Shown here piece by piece: positions 21,422 through 33,558 of a stretch of 64,000 bases of DNA (the first letter of the stretch is position 1; each line of letters begins with the position of its first letter). A program made the position numbers and the translations under genes. Below the pieces are notes generated by a model. That model was not told the origin of the DNA. It ran no database searches and saw only the letters and a program-made list of their open reading frames with translations. The stretch covers positions 25,107,501 through 25,171,500 of the forward strand of contig CM045733.1 in the NCBI GenBank assembly GCA_024760905.1, written 5' to 3'. The stretch is from Plotosus lineatus (Eukaryota > Chordata > Actinopteri > Siluriformes > Plotosidae).

Positions 21422-21880
21422 TGTCTGATTCTATTTTTATTGTTTTGAAAGCTTAAAAGGACAGCAATAATATTTTCCTCTATATAAAAACCGCACTATA
21501 TTGTTCAAGCCATACAGAATATCTGTATACTTCTACCAATATTAACATGTTAACAATATAGGAAGTACAAGAAATCATCTTGGTCCTATTATCCATGATT
21601 TCTCCTGGAGAAAGTTAATTTAATGAACATTATCAACAGCTAATGGGAATTATAATGAATCAGATGAAGAAGATTATCTCTGCATAATTAGCAGTATCTG
21701 TCAGCCTCAATTAAAAATGATGGGAATTAGAAGGAGGCTCAGGGTCTTACAGATGAGACCACCTGCGTTTTGGCACTGCAGCTTTATAGGTTATATGGGA
21801 AATGAGTTGTGATGTAGTGGAGGATAGAATGAAGACACATGTGTGTAAAGATGTTTCATCTGTAAAGGAATATATAGTCA
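21422..21880. other. Low-repeat stretch, candidate conserved non-coding block
   Basis: 21540-21790 is repeat-free, AT-rich, with many TAAT cores (CAGCTAATGGGAATTATAAT, TCTGCATAATTAGCAGTATC). No open frame of note. Confidence 0.35.
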
Positions 21881-22110
21881 ATTAAATTCAATTCCGTTTT
21901 ATTTGTATTGTATGTTTTACAATTGACATTGCCGCAAAGCAGCTTTACATAGTAAAAGTAGGAGTTTACAAAGTACAAAGGAGTTCAAGCATTTTCTACA
22001 ACCTCTACACATCCCTTATGAGTGTTGCCTGTGATGACAGTGGCAACAAAAAACTCCTTCACTTGTTTCCAGGAAGAAACCTTGAGTGCAACCAGGCCCA
22101 AAAGGCAAAC
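21881..22110 (+). repeat. Teleost dispersed repeat (TTTATTTGTATTG family)
   Basis: CAATTCCGTTTTATTTGTAT, GACATTGCCGCAAAGCAGCT and GGAAGAAACCTTGAGTGCAA occur in the order typical of a very common fish interspersed repeat. Confidence 0.65.
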
Positions 22111-22194
22111 TCATCCTTATTTGAGTGTAACAATAAAAATACAAACCATATAAGAGAAATTTCATTACAGTTCAAAATAAAATCCAATTCAAGG

Positions 22195-22570
22195 ACATAG
22201 GCTGGGGGGTGCACAGGGTGCACGTGCACCACCCCCCACAGCAGGAGTTGCGTTCCGCTGGACAAGAAATTATGTGTATTCACAATCTTATAAATAAACT
22301 TAATGAGTGTTATTGAAGAGAAAGTTGGACATAAGTTCCGCATGACTAGAGACAGAAAGTAAACCGGAAGTTAACGTGGAACGGGCACTGCGCATGTGCA
22401 AGCCCGAGCTGACCAATCAACAAACACAATATTATCAGTAAGCAATAATAACTGAACACTGTCAATCAAACAAAGTGCGAGTGTGAGAATAAAGCACAGT
22501 TTGTTCGTACGGCCACCGGCTCCTGCACATGTGTCAGAACACAAACATTGACACACAGAGAATGAATGGC
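22195..22570. other. GC-richer block, possible DNA-transposon end
   Basis: The block starts GGCTGGGGGGTGCACAGGGT and includes CGGGCACTGCGCATGTGCAA. Its composition differs from both flanks. It may be a transposon remnant, but I see no matching inverted end. Confidence 0.25.
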
Positions 22571-22741
22571 TAAAGCCATCCAGCCTGGATCTGCAGCCTA
22601 ATGATCAGTACTTTTATAAAATTAATAGTATGTTTTTGTGCTGTAAATATGTATTAATATTTGTTTGTGCCTTGGAATAGATAAATAACTTTAGCTCAAT
22701 TTGTAAATGTATTTAGCACATGTACTTGCAGATTAATTTTC

Positions 22742-23108
22742 TGGGGACAGTGGTGGTCTAGCGGTATAGGGCACTGGATCGCTGATCCAAAGGTTGGGGG
22801 TTCGAGTCCCACTCTCCACAAGGTTGTCACTGTCCCCCCCCCCCCCCCCCCAGTGCAGCTAACTGGGTTATCAAAGGTGGGCCATGTCTCTCACTGTCTA
22901 TGGTGAGAGCCATGTAAAAGAACCAATGCTGACCTTCGTAAAGAGTAGGCTGCAAAGCCGTTGGCGTGTTTCTGTCCCTTGCTAAAAAGGGTTGTGACAG
23001 GAAGGGCATTCGACGTAAAAACCTCTGCCAAATCAAATGTGCGAATCAGATGATTTGCTGTGGCGACTCCCGAGTAAAAGGGAAAAAGCCGAAAGGAAGA
23101 CAGACAGC
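22742..23108 (+). repeat. SINE-III copy, full length
   Basis: It runs from GGGGACAGTGGTGGTCTAGC to AAAGGAAGACAGACAG, with a run of C at 22834-22850. The RTE-derived tail is complete. Confidence 0.93.
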
Positions 23109-23596
<488 letters not shown>

Positions 23597-23872
23597 AATT
23601 TGATCTACAGGATAGCCTCAAATATATGCATGGAATGATAACATTATAATTCTGATCCTGCCTGCTTGTGCTAGGCTCTTTAGCATGCTCAGATTTGATA
23701 ACAGCAAGATGCTCCTGTTATTTACAATTCTTGGAAACCTCATGATGCTCAAGAGAGATTCTTCCATCCATTGCAAATGTGTTTAAGACTTAAACCCTTC
23801 TTTGCTCTATGTTGTTGATCAGGTCAAATCATATTTACAAAATATGTACTTTTTTTCCTACTCTATTTCTCC

Positions 23873-24170
23873 TTGAGGCAGTGGTGGCCTGGTGGTAAGG
23901 TACTGCATCCTAAGGTTGGGGGTTCAAGCCACACTGTGAATGGGTGTCATTGCTGTCCTTCCAGTGCAGCTAATTGGGTTAAGCAAGGCCAGCCTTGCCA
24001 CTATCTAACTGCCTTTTATCAAGAGCAGGCTGCATAGTTGTCAGCGTGTTTATGCCTTGCAATGGCCTGGTGAGCTGTCCACGGTGTACTCTGCCCTCGC
24101 CCAGAGTCGGGCGCTCCCCGCTATCATATTTAGGAAGGATTAAGCAGTTCGGAAATGAATGAGTGAATAT
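23873..24170 (+). repeat. SINE-II copy
   Basis: GAGGCAGTGGTGGCCTGGTGG head, GGTTCAAGCC B-box-like, body, and the tail GGATTAAGCAGTTCGGAAAT ending in GAATGAGTGAAT. Confidence 0.85.
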
Positions 24171-24399
24171 TTCTTCTTGAATGCTTGATTATAGACCTGT
24201 AGAGAGATTGACAGTGTTTTGATAACATAATTGTCTCAACAATGGGAATTCGTCACAGTTACATCAGCATGACACAGAAAACATTGGTGCTCCTGATGGT
24301 GTATTCATAATGTTTGTATTCATAATGTCTTGGTTGCTTAAAGTCAGTTACCTTCTTTACATTTTTGATGCAGAGATATTGAGGGAACTTAAATAATGG
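24171..24399. other. Short stretch without recognised feature
   Basis: Nothing identifiable. Confidence 0.5.
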
Positions 24400-24716
24400 A
24401 TGGTCTAGGTCAATGATGAGACATGTTGACTCTAATATAAACAGGGGTACAATAGGAGTCAGAATGCCCCCCGGACGCCTCCCTGGTGTGGTGTTTTGGG
24501 CATGTCCAACCGGGAAGAGACCCCGGGGTCGACCTAGAACACGCTGGAGGGACTATGTCTCTCGGCTTGTCTGGGACCGCCTCGGTGTCCCCCCGGGAGA
24601 GTTGGAGGAAGTGGCTCGGGAGAGGGACGTCTGGACCTCTTTGCTTAGGTTGCTGCCCCTGCGACCCGACCCTGGACTAAGTGGAAGATGATGATGATGA
24701 TGATGATGATGATGAC
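24400..24716 (+). mobile_element. LINE 3' end, (GAT)n-tailed family
   Basis: The frame at 24413-24691 encodes the C-terminus of a non-LTR retrotransposon protein: RMPPGRLPGVVFWACPTGKR, RPRGRPRTRWRDYVSRLVWD and a Leu-rich end. It ends with an (ATG)n tail at 24687-24715. Reverse transcriptase and endonuclease are absent, so it is a 5'-truncated insertion. The family recurs at 30870, 40700 and 41305. I cannot place its clade firmly. Confidence 0.85.
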
Positions 24717-25505
24717 AATAGGAGTTAATTTCTGTTGGCAATTTATTCCCAGAGCAAATTATTTGACTAAAAGGTAAAAGTGTGTACATTTTTAGGCCCC
24801 TCCCCCCCAAAAAAAATGCATATACGGTATATATTTATCTTTTGATAAGTATGTGAAGAGTTTACATGAGTACCCAAGAGTTTACTGACCAAGTCACAAG
24901 GTGATGTATCCCGACATGTAATGTACTTTATGTACTTTGGAGTGAATATTGTATGATAGTGATTCTGAGTAATATCACAGTGGCCATTAATCTTTCAATA
25001 ACTCAACTGACAGCAGAATGTGCATGAGTACATGACTGATGCATACACCAGAATAAAGTGAACAGACTGCATCCAATCTGACTGAAATTCCTGTCCTTTA
25101 AATAATCAAATAAATAAAATAATAATTGCCCTGTGAACCTATTTTCACAAAGATAATAGGCATTCACATTTTCAGCCTGCTTCGTAGGGTGATACTGTAT
25201 TCATTTTCAATAAAAGAAAAGAAATAGAGTTCATTAATTAATTTTCCAAACCCCCTTCATTCTTTATTAGGGTCACAGCTCAGCAGCTTGATAGACCATC
25301 ACAGCACCGGGGGGTTGGGGGGGGCAAGCATGCAGATAACATATACACGCCACACACCAACAGGAAAACTTGATTAATTGTGTTCTCTCATAAACCACTG
25401 CAGGGTGGACCAATCATGCAATCTACAATTACATCTGCAAGATTACACCCTAATCTAAACACAGTGTTTTGGAGTCTCTGAGTGTATCTGTTAATGAGGA
25501 GCTAT
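24717..25505. other. Stretch without recognised gene
   Basis: It contains a G-rich run near 25309-25323 and a weak minus-strand SINE-I echo at 25240-25330. No gene. Confidence 0.45.
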
Positions 25506-25506
25506 G

Positions 25507-25613
25507 AAAAAAAAAAAAAAAAAAAAAACCTCAAATTTTTCGTGAAACAATCTTACCATTGTAAGGTAAACCTAGTGCAAAGAATACTCTTCTTCCACCT
25601 TCTCTCTCGTCCT

Positions 25614-25671
<58 letters not shown>
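25507..25671. repeat. Poly-A run and (TG)n microsatellite
   Basis: About 22 A residues at 25507-25528 and about 54 bp of TG at 25617-25671. Confidence 0.93.
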
Positions 25672-25673
<2 letters not shown>

Positions 25674-26340
25674 CTAGAAAAGATATCTGGATTACCAAGA
25701 CCTGAACTTCAAATGTTAAAGGACAAGGCAGTCAATATTAACTGATAAATGATAATGGCATGCAAGTCAGGGGGATAAGATTTTAAAGCTCTTTTTTAAT
25801 CTTAAAACCAATTGACTCCAATCGTTGAAGACAGATATCACAAAATCCCAAAGAAAACCCTTGGAGTGTAAGAATTGTGTGTTATTGTAAAGATATTTAA
25901 CACTTAAATAGATCTGTGTTTGTCCAGAGCAACCTTGGATACCCTGAGGAAAATTGTAGTATAGTGATGCTGACCAAGAAGGAAAATAAAAAGAAATCTT
26001 CAAAATCTTGGCAGTTTCTTTCATTGTATTGCTATCATTTCTAAGAATAAATATTGACTGATGGATTTCAGAAGAACGTTTTTTTATGGCCAGTTTGGGT
26101 CTATAATCAAACCCACAAACATGAATTCTTCAGATACTCAAATAGCCTAAAGAATGTCAATTTTATTGCTTATATATATATATATATATATCACCTGAAG
26201 AGAGAGGATGGTTTCACCACCCCTCGAAACAGATCTGTAGTGATAAATGGAGTTTCAATAGAAAGTCTTTGTCCTGTCCTTTTGTTATTTGCTCTACCAA
26301 AAAGTATTGAGCACTCTCCTACGGAAGGATCTACTCAGAA
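25672..26340. other. Stretch without recognised gene
   Basis: Only a short TA tract at 26170-26191 stands out. Confidence 0.5.
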
Positions 26341-26341
26341 A

Positions 26342-26528
<187 letters not shown>

Positions 26529-26552
26529 ATTCAGCTTTAGCTAATGTAAGGG

Positions 26553-26680
26553 TGGTGTAGTGGTGAGCACATTTGCCTCACAACAAGAACTCCTGGGTTC
26601 AAGTTCAAGTCTCTAGCATTTCTTGAGTAATTTGAATGTTTTACCTGTGCTTGCATGGATTTTGCACGGGTACTCAAAGT
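26553..26680 (+). repeat. SINE-I 5' fragment
   Basis: GGTGGTGTAGTGGTGAGCACAT head and TTACCTGTGCTTGCATGGAT body. The copy runs directly into RTE LINE sequence at about 26680. Confidence 0.7.
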
Positions 26681-26957
26681 CAGAGAGGCCAGATTTAGAT
26701 GGTTTGGACATGTACAGAGGAAGGATAGTGAGTATATTGGTCGTAGGATGCTGAGGTTGGAACTACCAGGCAGAAGGCCTAGAGGAAGCCCAAAGATTTG
26801 ATTCATGGACGTGGTGAAGGAGGACATGAAGGCAGTTGGTGTAAGAGAAGAATATGCAGAGGATAGGGTGAGATGGAGGCAGATGATTCGCTGTGGCGAC
26901 CCCTGAAGGGAAAAGCCGAAAGGAAAAGAAGAAGAAGAAAGAAGAAGAAGACTCAAG
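26677..26957 (+). mobile_element. RTE-clade LINE 3' end, truncated
   Basis: The DNA matches the last ~230 coding bases and 3' end of the LINE at 59572-62709. Coding similarity (GHVQRKDSEYIGRRMLRLEL, KEDMKAVGVREEYAEDRVRW) ends in MIRCGDP. Then follow GATTCGCTGTGGCGACCCCT, GGGAAAAGCCGAAAGGAAAA and an AAG-rich tail. It is a 5'-truncated insertion on the plus strand. Confidence 0.92.
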
Positions 26958-27525
26958 GTTCCTTCTACAGTCCAAAGTGTCACTACGTGTGAGCTTTACT
27001 GTGAGTGCAGGAGGGTCAGCGTCCACACATTCCTGTTTGCCCATGCTCTCTATTCCTAAAAATCCCAGACCTGCTCCCTTACCGAATTAAAGCCTCTACA
27101 GTAAAAATGTGTCTAAACCACAAATATTGACTGGAAACCTCAATGAATGATCTCCCCTCATGACTAGATACATTTAACAAAGAGAATGTGGACATTATGG
27201 ACTTGCCAACCCAGGAACATCTTTCCATGCTAGTAATGTGTACACCACACTCAGAACCAGCACGAAAGGAGTTTGCTCGTTTGGCTTCTGTATCACTGAA
27301 TAGGAGATGCTCATTGACAATGATTAAATAGAAATCATAGTTTATAACTGTTGCTCATTATCTATGTCTGAGTCTTTGGGGTTGATGGGACTGTGGATAA
27401 GTAATGCATTGTTATGAATGTTATTATCCTCCCCACAGTGTGAAACGACATTGGGAAAACTTGCAGAAAACAGCCTTGTGAGTGAATCTCATCCTAGCCA
27501 TTACATCGGTGTTAAGGGTCCTGGC
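26958..27525. other. Low-repeat stretch without recognised gene
   Basis: No family or coding pattern is seen. Confidence 0.45.
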
Positions 27526-27531
27526 TCATAC

Positions 27532-27796
27532 TCTTGAGCTTCTGGTGTCAGCACTGGAATGTGTCTCTTTCCATAATCCCTGTGCCTCAAAACCAGACTG
27601 GGATTGGGGCACAGTCGGCAGGATCAATAGGGCTTGTCGGTAGAGCTGCAGTGCAGGTGCTCGCATGAGTGTTGTTTGATTATCCGCAGTGTCAACAGCC
27701 ATGGCAGAGGGTGTGCGGAGATCAATGGCAACTTTGCCCAGTTCAGCTAAGCTGAGAAAAACCAATATTGTCTTTTTCATTGTGTTTGATCGTGTT
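27532..27796 (-). CDS. Candidate single exon, hypothetical
   Basis: On the minus strand an ATG at 27780 opens 84 codons beginning MKKTILVFLSLAELGKVAID, a hydrophobic start that could be a weak signal peptide. The ATG lies 16 bp after a pyrimidine tract ending CCTTCCTAG (AG at 27797-27798), which would be an acceptable splice acceptor. GTATGAG begins at 27531 as a possible donor, though the base before it is A. The DNA is repeat-free. I recognise no family, see no neighbouring exon, and an open frame of this size is not rare. Function unknown. Confidence 0.2.
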
Positions 27797-28639
27797 CTAG
27801 GAAGGAAGGCTGTCGATCAAAACAAAACATTCCAATTGATAAATTGCTGATTTGTATATGTTGACTTCAGAGAGTGTAGCCACAATAAGTGAGGTGATTT
27901 GTAAAGCTTTTAAGAGTTTAAAACTATAAAACTCTTTATAATTATTGTGTGCTTTTTAAAAAAAAAAAAAAATGTCAGAACGATAGGCATAGTTATTACA
28001 GCATTTAATACAAGAAATAAACTGGTTAAAATCACAAACAACCTCCATATGACAGGGTGAAGGTATCACAGCCCGCTATTCGAAGAAAGCTTCAAGAACA
28101 GATATATAAAAGACAAATGACAAGACACGTGCCAGTCATCGACAGTACGAATCAGAGGAGCATGACATATAGCCTTAGGTTCACTTTGACTATAAGTGAC
28201 ACTTTAAAATTGGATCAGGATGTTTATCTGTAAGATTCCGTTTGGATTTTGTTTTTAGGTATTTTGCATGAAAATGGGTGTTTGCAGTATTATTTTGCTG
28301 TCTCTCGGAATTGAAACTTTATTAGAATTGATCCACGATGAAATACAGTCTGGCTCCCAACATTTTTCCTGAGAAAGCTTACCTCCATGTTCTAACATGG
28401 AACACGCACAGATTGCTGGCACCTGAAGTATGTTTTGGAGCGATCATACTCATGGATGGCTGGGGGCTAAAGCCAGCCCTGAGCTGATGAGAATATGGCA
28501 AAGGATTGGTTTAGATTCATCTATATATAAAGGTTTAGATTCATCGCTCCAAATTATTCACTTGACTTCGAAACAGTAAAGTGAACACTACACACGATTG
28601 GAAAAAGTCTGTGTACACAAGAAAATAATGTGTACTCTC
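27797..28639. other. Stretch without recognised gene
   Basis: It has an A run at 27958-27971 and a direct repeat of GGTTTAGATTCATC near 28508 and 28531. No gene or repeat family recognised. Confidence 0.45.
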
Positions 28640-28698
28640 ACCCATTCATTTTCGAAACTGCTTCATCTAATTAGGGTCACAGAGAGGCTGGCAGCTGT

Positions 28699-28749
<51 letters not shown>

Positions 28750-28759
28750 CACACACACC

Positions 28760-28799
<40 letters not shown>

Positions 28800-28985
28800 A
28801 AAAAAAAAACGTTCACTACCACACCAAGGTGCCAATTAGCCTAATGTGTATGTTTTTGGAAGGAAACCCAAGCATGCATGGAGACAACATGCAACACAGA
28901 AACGTAAACCGCGGACTCAAAACCAGGACCTTCTCGCGGTGAGGCAGACGTACTTACCATCAAGCAACTGTGCCGCCCAAATTGT
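28640..28985 (-). repeat. SINE-I copy expanded by (CA)n
   Basis: The minus-strand tail lies at 28640-28690 and the body and head at 28825-28980 (complement of GGGCGGCACAGTTGCTTGATG). Between them is about 95 bp of CA with a few interruptions, grown inside the SINE. Confidence 0.75.
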
Positions 28986-29362
28986 GTACATACATACATA
29001 CAGAATTATACTGATAGTGAAGGTGCATTCGGAATCGGATTTATTGGACAGTCCTCTTAAAAGGGAAGGAGTCTTCTGTTTAAAAAAGACGTTTAAATGC
29101 AAAACAATTCTTTAAGATTGTTATAAAAGGTTATGCAATCATTTTTCATTGTATGATTTTATATGCAGTTATTTACTTTGTTTTTATCTGTTAATGTTTT
29201 ACCGCCCACTGTTTTATCCTTCATGTTTTGTTTTTAGCCTTCATTTACTGTTTCTTTGATTTTATTCTTGCAAAGCATGCATGAAATGTGCTGTATAAAT
29301 AAACTTGCCTTGTCTTATTTAAAAAGTAATCTCAGTTTTTGGGTGAAGTAGGTGCAAATCTT
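28986..29362. other. Mostly unassigned stretch
   Basis: 29260-29325 (GTGCTGTATAAATAAACTTG) resembles the complementary end of the TTTATTTGTATTG repeat family at 21881. Otherwise nothing. Confidence 0.35.
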
Positions 29363-29727
29363 TTTCTTTTCCTTTCAGCTTTTTCCCGGTTTCAGGGGTC
29401 GCCACAGCAAATCATCTGATTCACATGTTTGATTTAGTTTTTTTTTTTTTTTTTTTTTTTTTTTACATCAGATGCCCTTCCTGACACAACCCTTTAGCAA
29501 GGGGCAGAGACACACTGACGACTATGCGGCTACTCTTGTTAAAAGTTAGCATTGGTTCTTTTGCATGCCTCACACCATAAACAGTGAGAGACATGGACAG
29601 CCTTTGATAACCGAGTTAGCTGCACTGGGGGAGGGGGGGGGGGGCAACCTTGTGAAGAGTGGTACTCGAACCCCCAACCTTAGGATCAGCGATCCAGCGC
29701 CCTTTACCACCAGGCCACCACTGCCAC
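29363..29727 (-). repeat. SINE-III copy
   Basis: It reads head-first from 29727 on the minus strand to the RTE-like tail near 29370 (complement CGCCACAGCAAATCATCTGA, GATGCCCTTCCTGACACAAC). A poly-T of 26 bases at 29439-29464 lies within the tail region. Confidence 0.9.
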
Positions 29728-29942
29728 TAATTAGGTACAAATCTTGTAAACCTAAAAACCATTGTTTCTGCATGCTTTTCAGCTTGACCCATTTTAAGGT
29801 AATTGAAAAGCAACCATAGAGAATGTTATTAGCAGAAGTAATTTAGAGTAATGCTTCGACTCCCTGGTCCACCCTTTGTGGCTCACTCTGTGACTGGCAT
29901 ATTAATGGCTTTTGGGTAAAACCTAATTGAGAAAATTGCTAT

Positions 29943-30425
29943 TTAATGAACATAATTAAGTTTTAGGAGGACACGATTTTCACACTGTGAAATCCATCCT
30001 CCCCGATCCCGTCTACCAAACTGTTTCTTTCGAACACTTGAAGTGCTGCTGTTCCTATTGATATCACAGTGGTGACCATTTGACACCTTTAGCCTGTCTT
30101 GAGAAGCTATCCGGTCTGGCTGGTGTGAGATGTGAAATGGCAAGACAAGGCTGTGCGGCTGAAAGCTTGACTTGTCACCCACACTCCACTGAGCCATGCT
30201 TGAGTGGCAGCTGATGGCCTCTATGAGCTGCCAGGAGGTGGGGATAGGGAGTAATCTTATAGCCTCAGCCTTCGTCTTATCCTCAAAGCCAATGTGACAA
30301 GACAAGGAGCTGTCACTGTACCAAGCATCTATCTCCACAGCCTCGGTTGATAATGCAATTGAAATAATTTTTTGGCATCCAATACTTATCCTGCATAAGA
30401 CATGTTCTAATGCTCCCAGGCACAT
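29943..30425 (-). CDS. Unassigned open frame of 160 codons
   Basis: This is the longest open frame not attributable to a transposable element. It starts MCLGALEHVLCRISIGCQKI and ends in a basic, Ser-rich segment (SSTSSVRKKQFGRRDRGGWI). I see no domain, transmembrane segment or family. The DNA is repeat-free and of balanced composition. It may be an exon, a conserved non-coding element that happens to be open, or chance. No convincing splice sites were identified. Confidence 0.15.
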   Translation of the reverse strand: MCLGALEHVLCRISIGCQKIISIALSTEAVEIDAWYSDSSLSCHIGFEDKTKAEAIRLLPIPTSWQLIEAISCHSSMAQWSVGDKSSFQPHSLVLPFHISHQPDRIASQDRLKVSNGHHCDINRNSSTSSVRKKQFGRRDRGGWISQCENRVLLKLNYVH

Positions 30426-30514
30426 ACTGAGCTATAAAAAAAAAGAAATATCAAATCCATTCCTGAATTATGACTTACTATTGGAAACAAAAGCCGTAGG
30501 CTGTATTGCTGTCA

Positions 30515-30655
30515 GCATGTTTCTGCCCTCTGATGGCCTTGCAAGTTATCCAGGGTGTACTCTGCCCTCACCCAGAGTTGGCAGAGATGGGTGCAAGCCT
30601 CCCCATGGACCTAATTAGGATTAAAGCACTTCAGAAAATGAATGAATGAATGCTT
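30515..30655 (+). repeat. SINE-II 3' half
   Basis: TCAGCATGTTTCTGCCCTCT, then GTGTACTCTGCCCTCACCCA and CTAATTAGGATTAAAGCACT, ending in AATGAATGAATG. Confidence 0.75.
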
Positions 30656-30869
30656 GATAACATTTCTGAAAGGAGTTGGTCTGTTGCTCCTCTAATGCTG
30701 CCATCTTCCTTATTTGCTTATTCCTGTTCATTAACACACATGTACGATTAACATTTTATTGAGCTAATGTTTCTGCTGCTTTCACTTTATCACATTTTAT
30801 CCTTAAAGGAAATTGTACATTTTAATCTATGTTCTAACCCTCACCTATGGTCACTAGCTTTGGGGAGTG

Positions 30870-31312
30870 AACGTAAGAACAAGATCGTGGATACAAGCAG
30901 TTGAAATGAGCTTCCTTCACTGGGTGGCGAGGCTCTCCCTTAGAGATACAGTGAGAAGCTTAGCCATCCGGGGATGGGGGATGGAGGGGGGGGGGGGGTC
31001 AAAGTAGAACCAATGGTCCTCCCACATTGAGAGGAGCCAGTTGAGGTGGCTTGGGCTTCTGGTTAGAATGCACCCCGAACGCCTCCCTGATGTGATGTTT
31101 CGGATATGTACAACCAGGAAAAGACCCAGGGGTTGACCTAGAACATGCTAGAGAGATTATGTCGCTCAGCTGGTCTGGGAACGCCTCAGAGTCCCTCCGG
31201 GAGAGCTGGGAACAGTGGCTGGGGAGAGCAACATCTGGATCTCATTGCTTAGGCTGCTGCCCCCGCGATCTGACCCCGGGTTAAGCGGAGGAAGATGATG
31301 ATGATGAGATGA
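30870..31312 (+). mobile_element. LINE 3' end, (GAT)n-tailed family
   Basis: The DNA encodes a decayed C-terminus in several frames, including WIQAVEMSFLHWVARLSLRD and an SQLRWLGLLVRMHPERLPD-like run. The order matches the copies at 24400 and 41305. A G run interrupts it at 30986-30998. It ends with GATGATGATGAGATGATG at about 31295-31312. Confidence 0.8.
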
Positions 31313-31483
31313 TGGAAATTGGACATGAAATTCAAAAATATCTGTTGATTTGGTTGATCAACTGAATGAAAGGTCATTATTAATATTTAGAATTAAGTAA
31401 ATAAGTGTTTAAGGCTAAACCGAAATGGTCCTTTACTATATATTTTATTGAAGGCGACGGGTGGGTTCTGTTTCATTTAGTTC
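31313..31483. other. Short stretch without recognised feature
   Basis: Nothing identifiable. Confidence 0.5.
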
Positions 31484-31565
31484 CAGAGTCAGAATCAGAA
31501 TCAGAATACGTACTTTATTGATCCTCAAGCAAGTTGTGTGCACGCAGTTGCTCCATACAAGAGTA

Positions 31566-31568
31566 AGA

Positions 31569-31636
<68 letters not shown>
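31566..31636 (+). repeat. (TATC)n microsatellite
   Basis: About 17 units, at the junction between LINE body and tail. Confidence 0.97.
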
Positions 31637-31639
31637 ACT

Positions 31640-32116
31640 GGGATGTGGCGTCTTTGGCACAGGAACAAGGAATGGCATCTTCCACTGTACTGGGACGCTC
31701 TGTAGACTTAGGCACATTGTGCAGATGTAATGTTCAACTCCAGAGAGCTGAGGAGCACAGGCATTAAGGATATGGGGGCTCACCTCATCCGGTCCTGCTG
31801 CCTTGTCTGAGTGGACACTTGTCAGTTGCTTCTCGACCTGATTGTAAGTGAAGTTGATAGGTGGGAGATGGGTGTCATATCCATCAAAGAAAGTGGGGTG
31901 CTTGAGGAGAAGGAGTGACAGAGAGTGGCATGGCAGTGGGGTTTAGGCTTGCTCCTGAGAAGTTAATGTGTGGCCGGTGGTGTAGTGGTTAGAGTGCTGC
32001 ACTCATGATCGGGAGGTTGTGTGTTCAAATCCCAGTTAGACCCCCACTGTGCTAAGACCCCTGGTCTTAACCACAAGTGTGCCTCTGTTTACCAAGCAGT
32101 ATAAATGGGTACCAGT

Positions 32117-32164
<48 letters not shown>

Positions 32165-33558
32165 GAAGGTAACCTGCAATGGATTAGCATCCCATCCAGG
32201 AGGAGTTGTACTCCTAGTCGCTTCACGCTACAGAATCCGGGGATAAGCTCCGGTCCGATGAGCCACTAGGCTTGGGTGTAAAAAGCCCAACGGACTTTAC
32301 CGTACCTTACCTGATAAGTTAGTGGGATGCTGTGCAGTAGCTACAGTGTTGAATCAGTTAAAGAACATATTGAGCATGTTGGCCCTGTCCTCACCACCCT
32401 CATCTTCTCTGCTGATGGGTGGCCTGAAACCGGTCATGGTCTTTACACCAGTCCAAACCTCTTTCATGTTTTTCCGCTGGAGTTTCCACTCTAGCATTCA
32501 CCTGTAATTGACCCTTGTCTCTCTGATCTTGACTCTGAATTGAATTTTGGATCATTCTCACATCCTCTTTCTTTCCAGTCCTGAATGTCCTCTTCCTGTC
32601 ATTGATGGGAGATCTAATATCTTTAGTCCCCCGTGGCTTGTTATTTGGGTTAAAAAAAACATGTCTGAGCTGGAACAATTATATAGGTGCAGAAAGTAAT
32701 ATAGTGTGAAATGCACTCAGTAAGCCCATCAATGTCATCATTGTGTGGCTCACAGAGCGAGGCCAATCCGTTGTTTGAAATGTGTATTAGCATTCCTCCA
32801 TGGACTCCTCCGACCATCTCCCAACAGTTAATCTATTTGCGGGCTGCTTCTTCACAACAGGCATGTAGCATGAAGAAAGGTAAATTAAGGTGTGGTCTGA
32901 TTTTCCCAGAGAAAGAACTGCATGCGAACACTAAGGATGTCGACAGTTCCTTCCTCCACTGGGAAGATCAGACCACAACTTAAATTACCTTTCTTCATGC
33001 TATGTGGTCAAAGTCACCTGAGATCACAATGAAAACACTCGGGTGCTGAGTCTGTACCTGGGCTATGGTAGCATGAAGTGTCACAAGCAGCTGTGGGGTG
33101 GGCAGAAGGAGGAACATAAGCAGCCACTAAGATGACATGGGAAAATTTCCTCGTCAAATAATACGGTCTGAGTCCAACAGCACACAGTTCAATGTCAGGT
33201 CCACAATGCCACTCTTTGATAATTATGTGGGTGGGAATACACCACTGGTTATTGTCAAGAACGGCAAGTCTCCCTCCTTTCCACTTACCGCTCACAGCGC
33301 AGTCTCTTTCAGCCTGAACAGTATGAAACCCACGATGGATACATTGTCATAGCGAATATGCTGATGCAGCATGATGCAGCCATGTCTCCACAAAAACATA
33401 AAACTACACTCCTGATATTCCCTCTGACTCTGGGCTAGCGCTGTCAGCTCATCCGTCTTGTTCACCGATGACCTCATGTTCCCCATTAGAATAGATGGTA
33501 GACTTGGCTTGTACCTTTGTCTCTCACTTGGCCTCCCCTGTCTCGCCGCCTTATTCAT
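31640..33558 (-). pseudogene. Non-LTR retrotransposon polyprotein remnant
   Basis: The protein would nick the target and reverse transcribe the element. The endonuclease part starts near 33525 with LPSILMGNMRSSVNKTDELT and continues with GGRLAVLDNNQWCIPTHIII, DIELCAVGLRPYYLTRKFSH and VILVAAYVPPSAHPTAACD. The linker has PNNKPRGTKDIRSPINDRKR and, in another frame, VWTGVKTMTGF-like residues. The RT N-terminus near 31640-31850 carries DKAAGPDEVSPYILNACAPQL-like and PVQWK...LVPVPKTPHPS-like residues. Several frameshifts and stops occur, and the catalytic box is absent. The clade name is from memory of fish Rex1-like proteins and is tentative. Confidence 0.75.
31969..32315 (+). repeat. SINE-IV copy inside the Rex1-like LINE
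   Basis: Head GGCCGGTGGTGTAGTGGTTAG, B-box-like GTGTTCAAATCCC, body ATAAATGGGTACCAGTAAAA with an A and TA tract (32118-32160), tail GATGAGCCACTAGGCTTGGG ending ACCGTACCTTACC. AAGTTAATG (31960-31968) and AAGTTAGTG (32316-32324) are a 9-bp target duplication with one mismatch. Confidence 0.9.

Noticed and set aside
22195..22570. Second ISL2EU- or hAT-like element
   Set aside because: The GC-rich start with GTGCACAGGGTGCACGTGCAC is suggestive, but no inverted partner or target duplication could be found.
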